Assembly: GCA_910584475.1 (NCBI GenBank)
Contig: CAJUBD010000024.1
Location: forward strand, 1 to 34,674
DNA length: 34,674 nucleotides
Direction of reading: 5' to 3'
Source: an uncultured Treponema sp.
Lineage (GTDB): Bacteria > Spirochaetota > Spirochaetia > Treponematales > Treponemataceae
This document shows, one piece after another, positions 23,159 through 30,898 of the stretch (positions are counted from its first letter, which is position 1; every line of letters begins with the position of its first letter). Position numbers and translations under genes: made by a program. The notes under the pieces are model-generated. The model was not told the origin of the DNA. It saw only the letters and a list, made by a program, of their open reading frames with translations, and did not search any database.

Positions 23159-24139
23159 TCAAGATCCATTTGATTTCTTTTTTCTCAAAATCCACGCGCC
23201 CAAACCGTAAAGCGAGCCTCCGACAATCATTATTATGCACAGCACTTGTCCAGTAGAAATGTTCAAAAGTGAAGCGTTTTGCGAAATTGAAGCCGTCTCG
23301 TCGTGAACGATTCGAAATCCCAAGTCCGCGTCCGGCATTCTAAAATATTCAAGGAAAAATCTGAACGCGCCGTAGCCCACAAGATAAAGCGCGGACGAAA
23401 ATCCGTCGAAAGGCTTTTTTTTGTGAAACGCCCACAAAATCAAAAAGAGTACGATTCCCTCAAAAAAAGCTTCGTACAGTTGGCTTGGATGGCGCGGCAG
23501 ATTCACGAGACCGCTTTCAGGAATTTGCATGCCGATTTCATTCGCAAAATTTTTCACCCATTTTAGCGACGCGGAAAATTTTTCAGCATACGGAAAAATC
23601 ATTCCCCACGGCATTTTCGTAATGCGGCCGTAAAGTTCGCCGTTCAAAAAATTTCCCAAGCGTCCGAAAGTGTATCCCAGCGGAATCGCCGTGCACATCG
23701 CGTCCGCCCATTTCAAGAAAGGTCTCTTATGAGTTTTGCACCAAACGAGCATTCCGAGAGTGCCTCCAATTGCGCCGCCGTGATATGACATTCCTGCCAA
23801 ACCTGTGAAGCGTCCGCTTTCGTCGAACGGCCAAAAAATCAGCCACGGTTTTTCGAGATATTTTCCTGAAGTGTCGTATACAAGCGTGGAAAAAACTCTC
23901 GCGCCAATTAAAAGGAAAATTATTCCTGTAATGATGAAACTTGCCAAATCGTCTTCGGTAGTTTTTCTATCGATGGAATCCAACGCGCCTTCCTTGAAAA
24001 TTTTCTTGAGCACAAAATACGCCGTGCCGAACGCGAAGACATACATCAAACCGTACCAGCGCAAGATTCCCAAAAACGGAACGCCTGGAAAAATTTCAGG
24101 ATGAATCCAAGAAGGATAATTTATGTAAAACAAATTCAT
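23159..24139 (-). CDS. lgt: Prolipoprotein diacylglyceryl transferase
   Basis: Inner-membrane enzyme that moves a diacylglyceryl group from phosphatidylglycerol to the lipobox cysteine of prolipoproteins, the first step of lipoprotein maturation. The 326-residue product has seven spans. The Lgt signature is seen as GRLGNFLNGELYGR (from residue 159), with MSYHGGAIGG at 117-126 and HPSQLYEAFFEG later, each a conserved catalytic or binding segment. The start at 24139 follows GAGGAA; a start four codons earlier is less likely. It lies 3' of aspS across repeat copy D. Spirochaetes make very many lipoproteins, including the adaptor and the candidate immunity proteins of this window. Confidence 0.95.
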   Translation of the reverse strand: MNLFYINYPSWIHPEIFPGVPFLGILRWYGLMYVFAFGTAYFVLKKIFKEGALDSIDRKTTEDDLASFIITGIIFLLIGARVFSTLVYDTSGKYLEKPWLIFWPFDESGRFTGLAGMSYHGGAIGGTLGMLVWCKTHKRPFLKWADAMCTAIPLGYTFGRLGNFLNGELYGRITKMPWGMIFPYAEKFSASLKWVKNFANEIGMQIPESGLVNLPRHPSQLYEAFFEGIVLFLILWAFHKKKPFDGFSSALYLVGYGAFRFFLEYFRMPDADLGFRIVHDETASISQNASLLNISTGQVLCIIMIVGGSLYGLGAWILRKKKSNGS

Positions 24140-24152
24140 TTTATTCCTCAAT

Positions 24153-24194
24153 TATCGGAAACTAAAAAAGGTTCAAGTCTTTTAGTTTCCGATA
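24153..24194. other. Perfect 15-bp-stem hairpin before lgt
   Basis: Bases 24153-24167 are the exact reverse complement of 24180-24194, with a 12-nt loop. The hairpin ends a few bases before the lgt ribosome site. It may stop read-through from aspS or shape the lgt leader. Confidence 0.65.
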
Positions 24195-24214
24195 TTGTAA
24201 TTTTACAACTCGTT

Positions 24215-24297
24215 GCAGCGCGGACAGTAAATAAACGAGTTTCTAAAGGAAGCTTGAAGTTGAAATTGTCGGCAACATTTTTGACGATAATTTTAAA
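24215..24297. repeat. Dispersed structured repeat, copy D
   Basis: It contains AGTAAATAAACGAGTTT, identical to copy A, then GAAGTTGAAATTGTCG and a stem with CGATAATTTTAAAC. It starts five bases beyond the aspS stop codon on the minus strand, so it forms the aspS 3' end. Confidence 0.75.
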
Positions 24298-24302
24298 CGT
24301 CC

Positions 24303-26204
24303 TCACTCCTTTTCCACGCGTCTCAACTTCAAGTCCTCCAGCAACTGCGCGTCGACTTCACTCGGACAGTCGTCTAATGGACTTGCGGCTAGATTGTTTT
24401 TCGGGAATGCTATAACTTCATGAATCGAATCTTCCTTGCACATAAGCATCACCAAGCGGTCTAGGCCGGGGGCGATTCCTCCGTGCGGCGGTGCGCCGTA
24501 TTTGAACGCCTGCACCAAAAATCCGAACGCCTTTTGCGCGCGCTCTTGGCTGTAGCCTACGATTTTGAAAATGCGTTCTTGCAAGGCGGGGTCGTTGATA
24601 CGCATTGAACCCGAAGCGAGTTCGTAGCCGTTCAAAACCAAATCGTACAAGTCGCCTTTTACCGCGCCCGGGTCGCTTTCCAAAGTCTGCCAATATTTTT
24701 TCTGAGGAAGCGTGAACATGTGATGCTCTGTTTCCCAATGACCTTCATCTTTATTCCACGCGAAATACGGAAAGTCGACTATCCACACGAAATGAAATTC
24801 ATCGTTCGCGTTGTAAAGATTCAAATCTTTTCCCAACTGCTTTCGAACCGCGCCAAGCGCAGTGCAAGCTGTCTGCCAATCATCATCGGAAACAAAAAGA
24901 AGCAGGTCGTTCGCACCCGCGCCGAGTCTTCCACAGATTTCGCTTTCCTTTCCAGCGAAGAATTTTGAAACGCCGCCTTCAAATTTGAATGCTTTTTTAG
25001 AGGCGGATTGCTTCGTCACTTCATTCCTCTCAATGACATCGCCGTTTTCATTTGTGTTCTCTGAGGAAACTACTTTCATCCAAGCCAAGCCTTTCGCCTT
25101 GTAAGTCTTGGCGACGGTTTCCAAAGCCTCGATATTTTTGCGACTAAATTTTTCTGCGCAATTTGGCACGACAAGGCATTTCAAGCCGCTTCGCTTGTGT
25201 CGCTCGATTTCCATTCTTGAGTTCGCCGCTCCAGCCTTGAACACGTTGAAGTCCGAAAGTCCAGCCATAAAACTTGCGTCCTGCATTTTCAAATCAAAGC
25301 GCAAATCCGGCTTGTCGCTGCCGTAAAAATTGAATGCGTCTTCCCAAGAAAGCCGGTCGAACTTCGCGGGCAAATCGTAATTCAAAGTCTTTTTGAAAAC
25401 GTGTCGAAGCATTTCCTCTGTGATGTCCAAAACTTCCTCGCGGTCGGTAAAACTCATTTCCATATCGATTTGTGTGAATTCCGGCTGACGGTCGCCGCGC
25501 GCGTCTTCATCGCGATAGCATCGCGCGATTTGAAAATATTTGTCGAATCCGCTCACCATCAAAAGCTGCTTATAAAGTTGCGGCGATTGCGGAAGAGAAT
25601 AAAATTTTCCAGGATGAACGCGACTGGGAACAAGATAATCGCGCGCGCCTTCGGGCGTGGATTTTATGAAAGTGGGCGTTTCGATTTCAAGAAATCCTTG
25701 CGCCGCCAAAAATTCACGCACGGCAAATGTGACTTGCGAACGCAGGATGATGTGATTTTTCATCGGCTCACGACGCAAATCCAAATAGCGATATTTCAAT
25801 CGCAAGTCTTCGTTTGGAATTACGAGAGTTCCGTCCTTTTGGCGCACTTCGTCAATCGCGAACGGAAGCACTTCGCTCGTCGTGAAAATTTCGATTTCAT
25901 CGGCAATGAGTTCAATTTGTCCTGTGGGCATTTCAGCGTTGAAATCTTTTTCATTTCGCATAGAAACTTTTCCGCGCACGGCGATGCAAAATTCCGACTT
26001 TAGCGATGCGGCGATTTTTTTCGTTTCATCACTTGCGCCATTGCCGACGACAACTTGCGTGATTCCATAGCGGTCGCGCAAAAGAATGAAAGTAAGTCCT
26101 CCAAGTGCGCGCGTTCTGTGAACCCAGCCGTTCAGCGTTACGATTTTTCCGTTGTCCGAAGCGCGCAACGCGCCACAAGTGCAACTTCGTTTTGTGTATT
26201 CCAT
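24303..26204 (-). CDS. aspS: Aspartyl-tRNA synthetase, bacterial type, with repeat insertion
   Basis: Charges tRNA-Asp with aspartate. The 633-residue bacterial-type enzyme has the OB-fold anticodon domain at the N-terminus (LNGWVHRTRALGGLTFILLR), the class II motif 1-2 region (RYLDLRREPMKNHI, ARCYRDEDARGDRQPEFTQI), a GAD insertion domain, and motif 3 (GGIAPGLDRLVMLM). In the GAD domain, between GLAWMKV and GGVSKFF, it carries about 20 extra residues containing NGDVIERNEVTKQSASKK. That is the translated form of a known class of palindromic repeats. The start is the ATG at 26204 behind GAGGG; the frame opens 17 codons earlier. The core motifs are intact, so the enzyme should work. Confidence 0.95.
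   Translation of the reverse strand: MEYTKRSCTCGALRASDNGKIVTLNGWVHRTRALGGLTFILLRDRYGITQVVVGNGASDETKKIAASLKSEFCIAVRGKVSMRNEKDFNAEMPTGQIELIADEIEIFTTSEVLPFAIDEVRQKDGTLVIPNEDLRLKYRYLDLRREPMKNHIILRSQVTFAVREFLAAQGFLEIETPTFIKSTPEGARDYLVPSRVHPGKFYSLPQSPQLYKQLLMVSGFDKYFQIARCYRDEDARGDRQPEFTQIDMEMSFTDREEVLDITEEMLRHVFKKTLNYDLPAKFDRLSWEDAFNFYGSDKPDLRFDLKMQDASFMAGLSDFNVFKAGAANSRMEIERHKRSGLKCLVVPNCAEKFSRKNIEALETVAKTYKAKGLAWMKVVSSENTNENGDVIERNEVTKQSASKKAFKFEGGVSKFFAGKESEICGRLGAGANDLLLFVSDDDWQTACTALGAVRKQLGKDLNLYNANDEFHFVWIVDFPYFAWNKDEGHWETEHHMFTLPQKKYWQTLESDPGAVKGDLYDLVLNGYELASGSMRINDPALQERIFKIVGYSQERAQKAFGFLVQAFKYGAPPHGGIAPGLDRLVMLMCKEDSIHEVIAFPKNNLAASPLDDCPSEVDAQLLEDLKLRRVEKE
25004..25037. repeat. Palindromic repeat (NEATKQS type) inserted in aspS
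   Basis: The plus strand reads CGGATTGCTTCGTCACTTC followed by ATTCCTCTCAATGAC. This resembles the repeat that, across many bacterial genomes, decodes as IARNEATKQS or similar; here it gives IERNEVTKQSA in the aspS frame. It is the only copy I see in the window and is in frame with no stop. Confidence 0.7.
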
Positions 26205-26379
26205 TTTTCCCTCAATTGAGTTCTCGAGCAAACCGACTTTGCAAGCAAACCCCAAAAAATAAAAATTTGCGTGAAGCGTTTTTTTATTCTAGCGCAAATT
26301 GAGATTTTGTTCAATCTTTGACACGAAACGATTTTTTTACCGATTACTAAATCTTGAGGATTTGCTTATTGCTGAAAAT

Positions 26380-27069
26380 TCAATAAAACGAAAATTTTTT
26401 CAACGCGCCGGTTTGTTTCAATTCCTGCGCAAGTTTTTTCAAATCTCGCGCACCTGGCGTATTTACTAAAATCGTTATTTCAAGCAAATCTTCCTCATAA
26501 GAATTGCAAAAATTCATGTCACGCATAACGATTCCATTTTCCGAAAGGATTTCTTTTATGTGCGCTATGTCGACCTCCCCTCCCTTGTAAACGAGACCGA
26601 TATTTTTAATTTTTGCGGCGGGGAAAAAAAAGTCTTCCACTTTTTGAAAAGCCTTCAATCCTATCAAAGCCAACATGAATGCGAAGAGCGCGGGAACGTA
26701 CATTCCGAATCCGACTGCCAAAGAAAGCGCGGCCGTCGTCCAAATTATCGCGGCGGTTGTGATGCCTCTTATGTTGAAGCCTTGGTGCATAATCGCGCCG
26801 CCGCCTATGAATCCGATTCCCGTAAGAACGCCTGCGGCAATTCGGGTCGGATCACCCATCAAACGCTCGTGTTGTCCAGCAGTCCAAAAAGAAAGAATGC
26901 CCATAAGCGCACACGAAATTGAAATCAAAAGCAGCGTTCGTATTCCGATTGCCTGAAAATGATTTTTCCGCTCGAAGCCGAGAACGATTCCGAAAACTGC
27001 GCTTAACAAAATCCTTACGCAACATTCGACAAATTTCTCATCCAAAACAAAAAAAACGAAATCGAACAT
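26380..27069 (-). CDS. MgtC/SapB-family membrane protein
   Basis: A 229-residue protein of the MgtC/SapB family, linked elsewhere to magnesium stress and survival in the host. The N-terminal domain has about five spans and the signature RILLSAVFGIVLGFER, DPTRIAAGVLTGIGFIGGGA and NIRGITTAAIIWTTAALSLA. The C-terminal part (GGEVDIAHIKEILSENGIVM onward) is a soluble ACT-like domain, as in longer members. The frame opens at 27162, but GGAGGG eight bases before the ATG at 27069 fixes the start. It lies between aspS and a hypothetical gene, with repeat copy E upstream. Confidence 0.88.
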   Translation of the reverse strand: MFDFVFFVLDEKFVECCVRILLSAVFGIVLGFERKNHFQAIGIRTLLLISISCALMGILSFWTAGQHERLMGDPTRIAAGVLTGIGFIGGGAIMHQGFNIRGITTAAIIWTTAALSLAVGFGMYVPALFAFMLALIGLKAFQKVEDFFFPAAKIKNIGLVYKGGEVDIAHIKEILSENGIVMRDMNFCNSYEEDLLEITILVNTPGARDLKKLAQELKQTGALKKFSFY

Positions 27070-27118
27070 TTTCCCTCCATGACAACGAAAAAGTTCTCGA
27101 CTTTTGAATTGTTGAAAG

Positions 27119-27222
27119 CGCGATTTTGCAACGAAGTGAAAAATCGCAGTCCAAATAAACAAATTTGCAAAGTAAAGTTGAAGTTAAAATTATCGGCGAT
27201 ATTTCGGCTGTTAATTTTAAAT
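27119..27222. repeat. Dispersed structured repeat, copy E
   Basis: It starts with a hairpin GCGATTTT/AAAATCGC around the loop GCAACGAAGTGA (matching GCAATGGAATGA in copy A). It goes on with AGTCCAAATAAACAAATTT and GAAGTTAAAATTATCGG, and ends GTTAATTTTAAA. It sits about 30 bp 3' of the minus-strand gene that ends at 27254. Confidence 0.65.
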
Positions 27223-27253
27223 CTCCAATGAAAATAATTGCGATGTCGAAAAT

Positions 27254-28012
27254 TCAGAAAATCAGGAATTTCGAAACTTTGGAACCGACCTTGACCCATG
27301 AAAGGCTTTGCTTCAAGGACAGCGGCTTTTTTTTCGCGTCAAGCTCGTCGAGATAATCGCAAAGCCATTGTCCAAGAGCGTTGTCCGTCTTAGCCATCTC
27401 GTTTTCAAAATCCGCATCTGCCAAAATGATTTCCACATATTCTTGTGAATTATAGACGGCGGCAATATTTTCCGCGAAAGCAACAAAAGCAGATGCGGCG
27501 GCGGCTACGAACGCATTCGATGGAGCTGGCAAATCTGTACGCAACGCTGCATTTTTTTTAATGTCAAATTCGTTCACGGAGTTTCTTATCAAAAACACGA
27601 GCTTTGGAACAGTCTGCGGTTTTCCAAGCGAAGCGTTCATCAAAAAATTTTTTTCAAAACGCGAAAGAAGTTCAAGTGTCAAATATTGATAGCCCAAAAG
27701 TGCGTCGTCGAAAGTCTGCGAACAGTTTTGCATTGTAAGCGAATGAAATTTCGTGGCAAAATACGATTCGTCAAAATACAAAACGACCTCATCAAGATTT
27801 CCAAAAATCCTTTCACATTCCAAAATCAAAGTGCGCGCTGCTACAGGCGATGGCCTCGACCATGGAAGTGTCTTTATATTGGATGTCGGCACAGTCTCCT
27901 TGGAGATTTTAGGATCCGTAATTGCCACATTTCGCATTTTTATTTCCGCGCCATCAGCGAAATTCGTGGCATCTGGCAAATATTTTCCAGCGATTAAAAT
28001 CGACTTGCTCAT
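27254..28012 (-). CDS. Conserved hypothetical protein (spirochaete-type)
   Basis: A 252-residue soluble protein starting MSKSILIAGKYLPDATNFAD. It has a strand-turn opening, the segment SNIKTLPWSRPSPVAARTLI, then LDEVVLYFDESYFATKF and FLIRNSVNEFDIKK. An Ala-rich helix (NAFVAAAASAFVAFAENIAA) follows, and the C-terminus is basic. The pattern suggests a Rossmann-like alpha/beta protein without a clear nucleotide-binding motif. I recognise no family. The frame opens at 28051, but a -10 box (TACAAT) six bases before the ATG at 28012 suggests a leaderless start there. It is divergent from the symporter gene. Confidence 0.7.
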   Translation of the reverse strand: MSKSILIAGKYLPDATNFADGAEIKMRNVAITDPKISKETVPTSNIKTLPWSRPSPVAARTLILECERIFGNLDEVVLYFDESYFATKFHSLTMQNCSQTFDDALLGYQYLTLELLSRFEKNFLMNASLGKPQTVPKLVFLIRNSVNEFDIKKNAALRTDLPAPSNAFVAAAASAFVAFAENIAAVYNSQEYVEIILADADFENEMAKTDNALGQWLCDYLDELDAKKKPLSLKQSLSWVKVGSKVSKFLIF

Positions 28013-28018
28013 ACTTAC

Positions 28019-28027
28019 ATTGTAGCA
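28019..28027 (-). promoter_or_regulatory. Extended -10 promoter six bases before the hypothetical gene
   Basis: On the minus strand, TGC-TACAAT (28027-28019) lies six bases before the ATG at 28012. There is no Shine-Dalgarno; a leaderless mRNA is likely. Confidence 0.5.
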
Positions 28028-28100
28028 TAAAACTTTATAAAATGAAAGCACTATATTAAAGCCATCGCGAAAAATACCGCTTTTCTTTTTCTCAAAACTT

Positions 28101-28109
28101 TGATATAAT
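28101..28109 (+). promoter_or_regulatory. Extended -10 promoter eight bases before the symporter gene
   Basis: TGA-TATAAT (28101-28109) is an extended -10 box. Eight bases separate it from the ATG at 28118, and no Shine-Dalgarno is seen. It faces the promoter of the divergent gene across about 75 bp. Confidence 0.55.
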
Positions 28110-28117
28110 GTTTTTAT

Positions 28118-29344
28118 ATGAAGATTTGGATAAAATATTTAATTGGCATTGCGCTGGGAGTGGCCGCGGCCTTGATTTTGCCTTTCGACGATTTGCGATG
28201 GAGTGCAACGCTCTCTTTTATAACTGAAATTATTGTCAGAATCGGAAGATATTCGCTTTTGCCGCTTTTGTTTTTTTCTGGAATTATGGCGGCATATCGC
28301 CTTAAATCCGATGGTTTTTTGTTGCGTACGACGTTTTGGACTGTCGGTACAATCATTGCGACATCCTTGCTTCTTACCACTCTAGGACTTATTTCGATAT
28401 TGGCAGTAAATCTGCCACGCATTCCGATCGCAATTGAGCGCGTAAGCGAACTTGATTCGATAGGCATTCAGAATTTGATGAGAAACGTTTTTCCGTATTC
28501 GGCGTTCAACTCGCTTACGCAAGACGCGTTTCTTTTGCCGGCATTCGTTTTCGCTTTGATGATAGGCTTTGGCTGTTGCATAAAGCATTCAAACTTAAAG
28601 CCGCTTACATCTTTTTTCGATGCGATGAGCGAATTGTTTTATAATATTTCTTCGGCAATGACAGAACTTTTCAGCGCGGGAATCGTGTTTGTGATGTGCA
28701 GCTGGACAATACAATTTCGCGATGTGATAAAGAGCGGCGTTTTTACTCCGCTAATCATAATGCTTTTGGTGGATTTTGCGATTCTTGTGGGAATTGTTTA
28801 TCCGCTTATTTTAAGGTTTCTCTGCAAAAATCGAAGACCGTTTAAAATTCTTTACGCTTCGCTTGTGCCGTTTTTTATCTCATTTTTTTCAGGCGATACA
28901 AATCTTTCGCTTCTTTCGGAAATGCGAATGGGAAAAGAACGCTTGGGGATAAGACAGCGCACGAACGGATTTTCGTTTCCGCTTTTTTCGATTTTCGCGC
29001 GCGGCGGAACTTCTCTCATTGTCATAATAAGTTTTATCATGGTATGGCGTTCATACTCTACATTGAGCATAGAATTTTTTGATATGCTTTTGATTTCTCT
29101 TACAGCTTTGGTACTTTCATTTATTTTGGGCAACATTCCGGTCGGCGGTACTTTCACCGCGCTTACGATTTTATGCACTTTGTATGGGCGGGGAATGGAA
29201 ACTGGATATTTGCTTTTAAAGCCAGCCGCAGTTATTTTGGGTTCGTTTGCCGCGTTGTTTGACGCAGCCTCTGCGATGTTTGGATGCTATATAATTGCGA
29301 ACAAGACGAAAACAATTGAAGCGCACCGTCCTAAAAACTTTTAA
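28118..29344 (+). CDS. Dicarboxylate/amino acid:cation symporter (SDF/DAACS family)
   Basis: A 408-residue inner-membrane symporter of the GltP/DctA family, which takes up glutamate, aspartate, serine or C4-dicarboxylates with Na+ or H+. Eight spans and two re-entrant loops fit the sequence. The N-terminal part reads IGRYSLLPLLFFSGIMAAYR. The loop region FFSGDTNLSLLSEMRMGKER stands where the serine-rich hairpin lies, and ILGNIPVGGTFTALTIL and LLLKPAAVILGSFAALFDAA form the C-terminal binding motifs. The usual serine-rich hairpin is poorly conserved, so this is a divergent member. A -10 box lies eight bases before the start. Confidence 0.85.
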   Translation: MKIWIKYLIGIALGVAAALILPFDDLRWSATLSFITEIIVRIGRYSLLPLLFFSGIMAAYRLKSDGFLLRTTFWTVGTIIATSLLLTTLGLISILAVNLPRIPIAIERVSELDSIGIQNLMRNVFPYSAFNSLTQDAFLLPAFVFALMIGFGCCIKHSNLKPLTSFFDAMSELFYNISSAMTELFSAGIVFVMCSWTIQFRDVIKSGVFTPLIIMLLVDFAILVGIVYPLILRFLCKNRRPFKILYASLVPFFISFFSGDTNLSLLSEMRMGKERLGIRQRTNGFSFPLFSIFARGGTSLIVIISFIMVWRSYSTLSIEFFDMLLISLTALVLSFILGNIPVGGTFTALTILCTLYGRGMETGYLLLKPAAVILGSFAALFDAASAMFGCYIIANKTKTIEAHRPKNF

Positions 29345-29418
29345 CAGTTTACGCCGCGAATTGTTAAAAATTGTGGTGATTCTGATTTTAGCGAAATAAT
29401 GGAACGAGTGAGGGCATC

Positions 29419-30150
29419 ATGTATAAAAAAATGACGCTTGTTTTTCTTTCCGTCGTATTTTTGCTGTGCGGATGCCATAAAAAGAACGAAAGGATGTTGC
29501 AGGCGGAAGAAAGGTACAAGGACTATCCGCTCCATCTGCTTGCGCTAGCAAACAAGCCCATCGATGACAACAAAAGTCTTGACCTGTCGCTCATAAACGA
29601 GTCTGTGTATGGGCGCACTCCGCTGCAACTGCTTGTGGAAGCGCAATATCAGAACGACTGGTTGCGAAGTCGTCGTTCTATCGCAACTTTTTTGAATTTC
29701 ATAGAGCATGGCGCAGATATTGACATTTTGCTTGATGTAGAATCAGGGGTCGATATTGTTTTGTTCTGCATAGTTGACTTTGCAAATGAGTATTTAAAAA
29801 CATACCTTGCGATTTCAGAATGCGGAAAACTTCAAGATTTGTCTGAGTCTGGCACAAATTATCTTATGGCTGCCATAACTTACGGTAACTTTAAATCCGT
29901 TCCCATTGTGCTGCCGTATATACAGAATATAAACAGCACGAACAACACAAATTACACAGCATTGCATTACGCCACATGGTATCCGGCTCCCTATAAGACG
30001 ATAAAACTGTTGCTCGACAACGGAGCGGATGTGACCATGAAAAATGTGGACGGCAGGACGCCTTACAATCTTTATCTGCATTACCACCCTGACAAGTTTT
30101 ATTCAAAGACAGCTCGCCTGCTGCGGGAAGTTAGCGGCGAGCGGTTTTGA
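29419..30150 (+). CDS. Ankyrin-repeat lipoprotein, possible immunity protein
   Basis: A 243-residue lipoprotein. The signal is LVFLSVVFLLCGC with Cys19 as the lipid site. The mature part has ankyrin-type repeats: YGRTPLQLLVEAQYQ, the weaker SGTNYLMAAITYGNFKSVPI, NYTALHYATWYPAPYKTIKL with LLDNGADVTMKN, and DGRTPYNLYLHYH. GTGAGGG lies 6-8 bases before the start. It ends 16 bp before a DUF4157 gene, so it heads the effector array. Ankyrin proteins are known immunity partners of polymorphic toxins, and a periplasm-facing lipoprotein would guard against an envelope-acting toxin. No cognate effector lies upstream, so it may be an orphan left by rearrangement. Confidence 0.75.
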   Translation: MYKKMTLVFLSVVFLLCGCHKKNERMLQAEERYKDYPLHLLALANKPIDDNKSLDLSLINESVYGRTPLQLLVEAQYQNDWLRSRRSIATFLNFIEHGADIDILLDVESGVDIVLFCIVDFANEYLKTYLAISECGKLQDLSESGTNYLMAAITYGNFKSVPIVLPYIQNINSTNNTNYTALHYATWYPAPYKTIKLLLDNGADVTMKNVDGRTPYNLYLHYHPDKFYSKTARLLREVSGERF

Positions 30151-30166
30151 TTTGCAGGAGGATACA

Positions 30167-30898
30167 TTGACAAGAAGAAAAACATTCAATGAAGTTACGA
30201 AGGAAATAAAGGACATCATCAAGTTTCTTGACACCCTGATTGGAAAAATCATGGAGGCTCGCAGAAACAGGGGCATGACCGAGTTGGCAAAGCGAGCAGT
30301 AGAAATGGTGAAAGTGCAGCATGTCCTGCCCCATGCGCCGCAAGTTACAGACGAGGACAGGAGGATTCCACTGGAGGGCGTAAGCCAGGAAGCATTCAGA
30401 ATGAGGAACGATGTGGAACTTGACCGTCCGCTGATACACTACGGTCCGTATGCAAACGAACTGACACGCTCAAGAAACCTCATAGCACTTGCAATAGGAA
30501 GCGACATCTATATGCGGGGCGGACACTACAAGCCTGAAACAGAGGAGGGCAGGGCACTCCTTGCCCACGAACTGACGCATGTGGCGCAGCACACAGAAAG
30601 GCGCATTTCTATCAAAAGAAAAGGTGACAAAGAAATCCTGGAGCAAGAAGCGGAGCAAAACGAAGAAAAGGAAATATACAATCCTGATCCAGTGATTGAA
30701 AGAATGATAGCAGGGGTAAAATTCAAGATACGGAAATCTCAGGAAAAAATGGTGAAAGCAACAATAAAGGAAAGGCTCGAAGAGAAAATAAAGGAATACT
30801 GTGACATGACAGGTGGAAAACAAGCATTTGGCATATTGAAAGCATACGAAGAAGCAAAAGAAAATGGGGAACTAGATGCATGGCTGAATGGGCTATAA
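30167..30898 (+). CDS. DUF4157 (HExxH) protein, first copy
   Basis: A 243-residue protein with a central DUF4157 domain, a metallopeptidase-like module often found at the N-terminus of extracellular contractile-injection and polymorphic-toxin effectors. The hallmark RPLIHYGPYANELTRSRNLI, DIYMRGGHYKPETEEGRALL and AHELTHVAQH is complete, with HELTH at residues 134-138 and His142. Both flanks are charged helices, and the C-terminus (KQAFGILKAYEEAKENGELD) matches the end of the second copy. The start is a TTG at 30167: AGGAGG lies five bases before it, while no ATG fits. The role is probably to load or accompany the downstream effector. Confidence 0.8.
   Translation: MTRRKTFNEVTKEIKDIIKFLDTLIGKIMEARRNRGMTELAKRAVEMVKVQHVLPHAPQVTDEDRRIPLEGVSQEAFRMRNDVELDRPLIHYGPYANELTRSRNLIALAIGSDIYMRGGHYKPETEEGRALLAHELTHVAQHTERRISIKRKGDKEILEQEAEQNEEKEIYNPDPVIERMIAGVKFKIRKSQEKMVKATIKERLEEKIKEYCDMTGGKQAFGILKAYEEAKENGELDAWLNGL

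Noticed and set aside
24165..24200. Possible tRNA T-arm (GTTCAAGTC)
   Set aside because: No acceptor or anticodon stem can be built around it. The bases belong to the loop of a perfect hairpin before lgt.
25401..26003. 200-codon plus-strand frame opposite aspS
   Set aside because: Antisense shadow of aspS caused by codon bias. No start signal, and no recognisable protein features.
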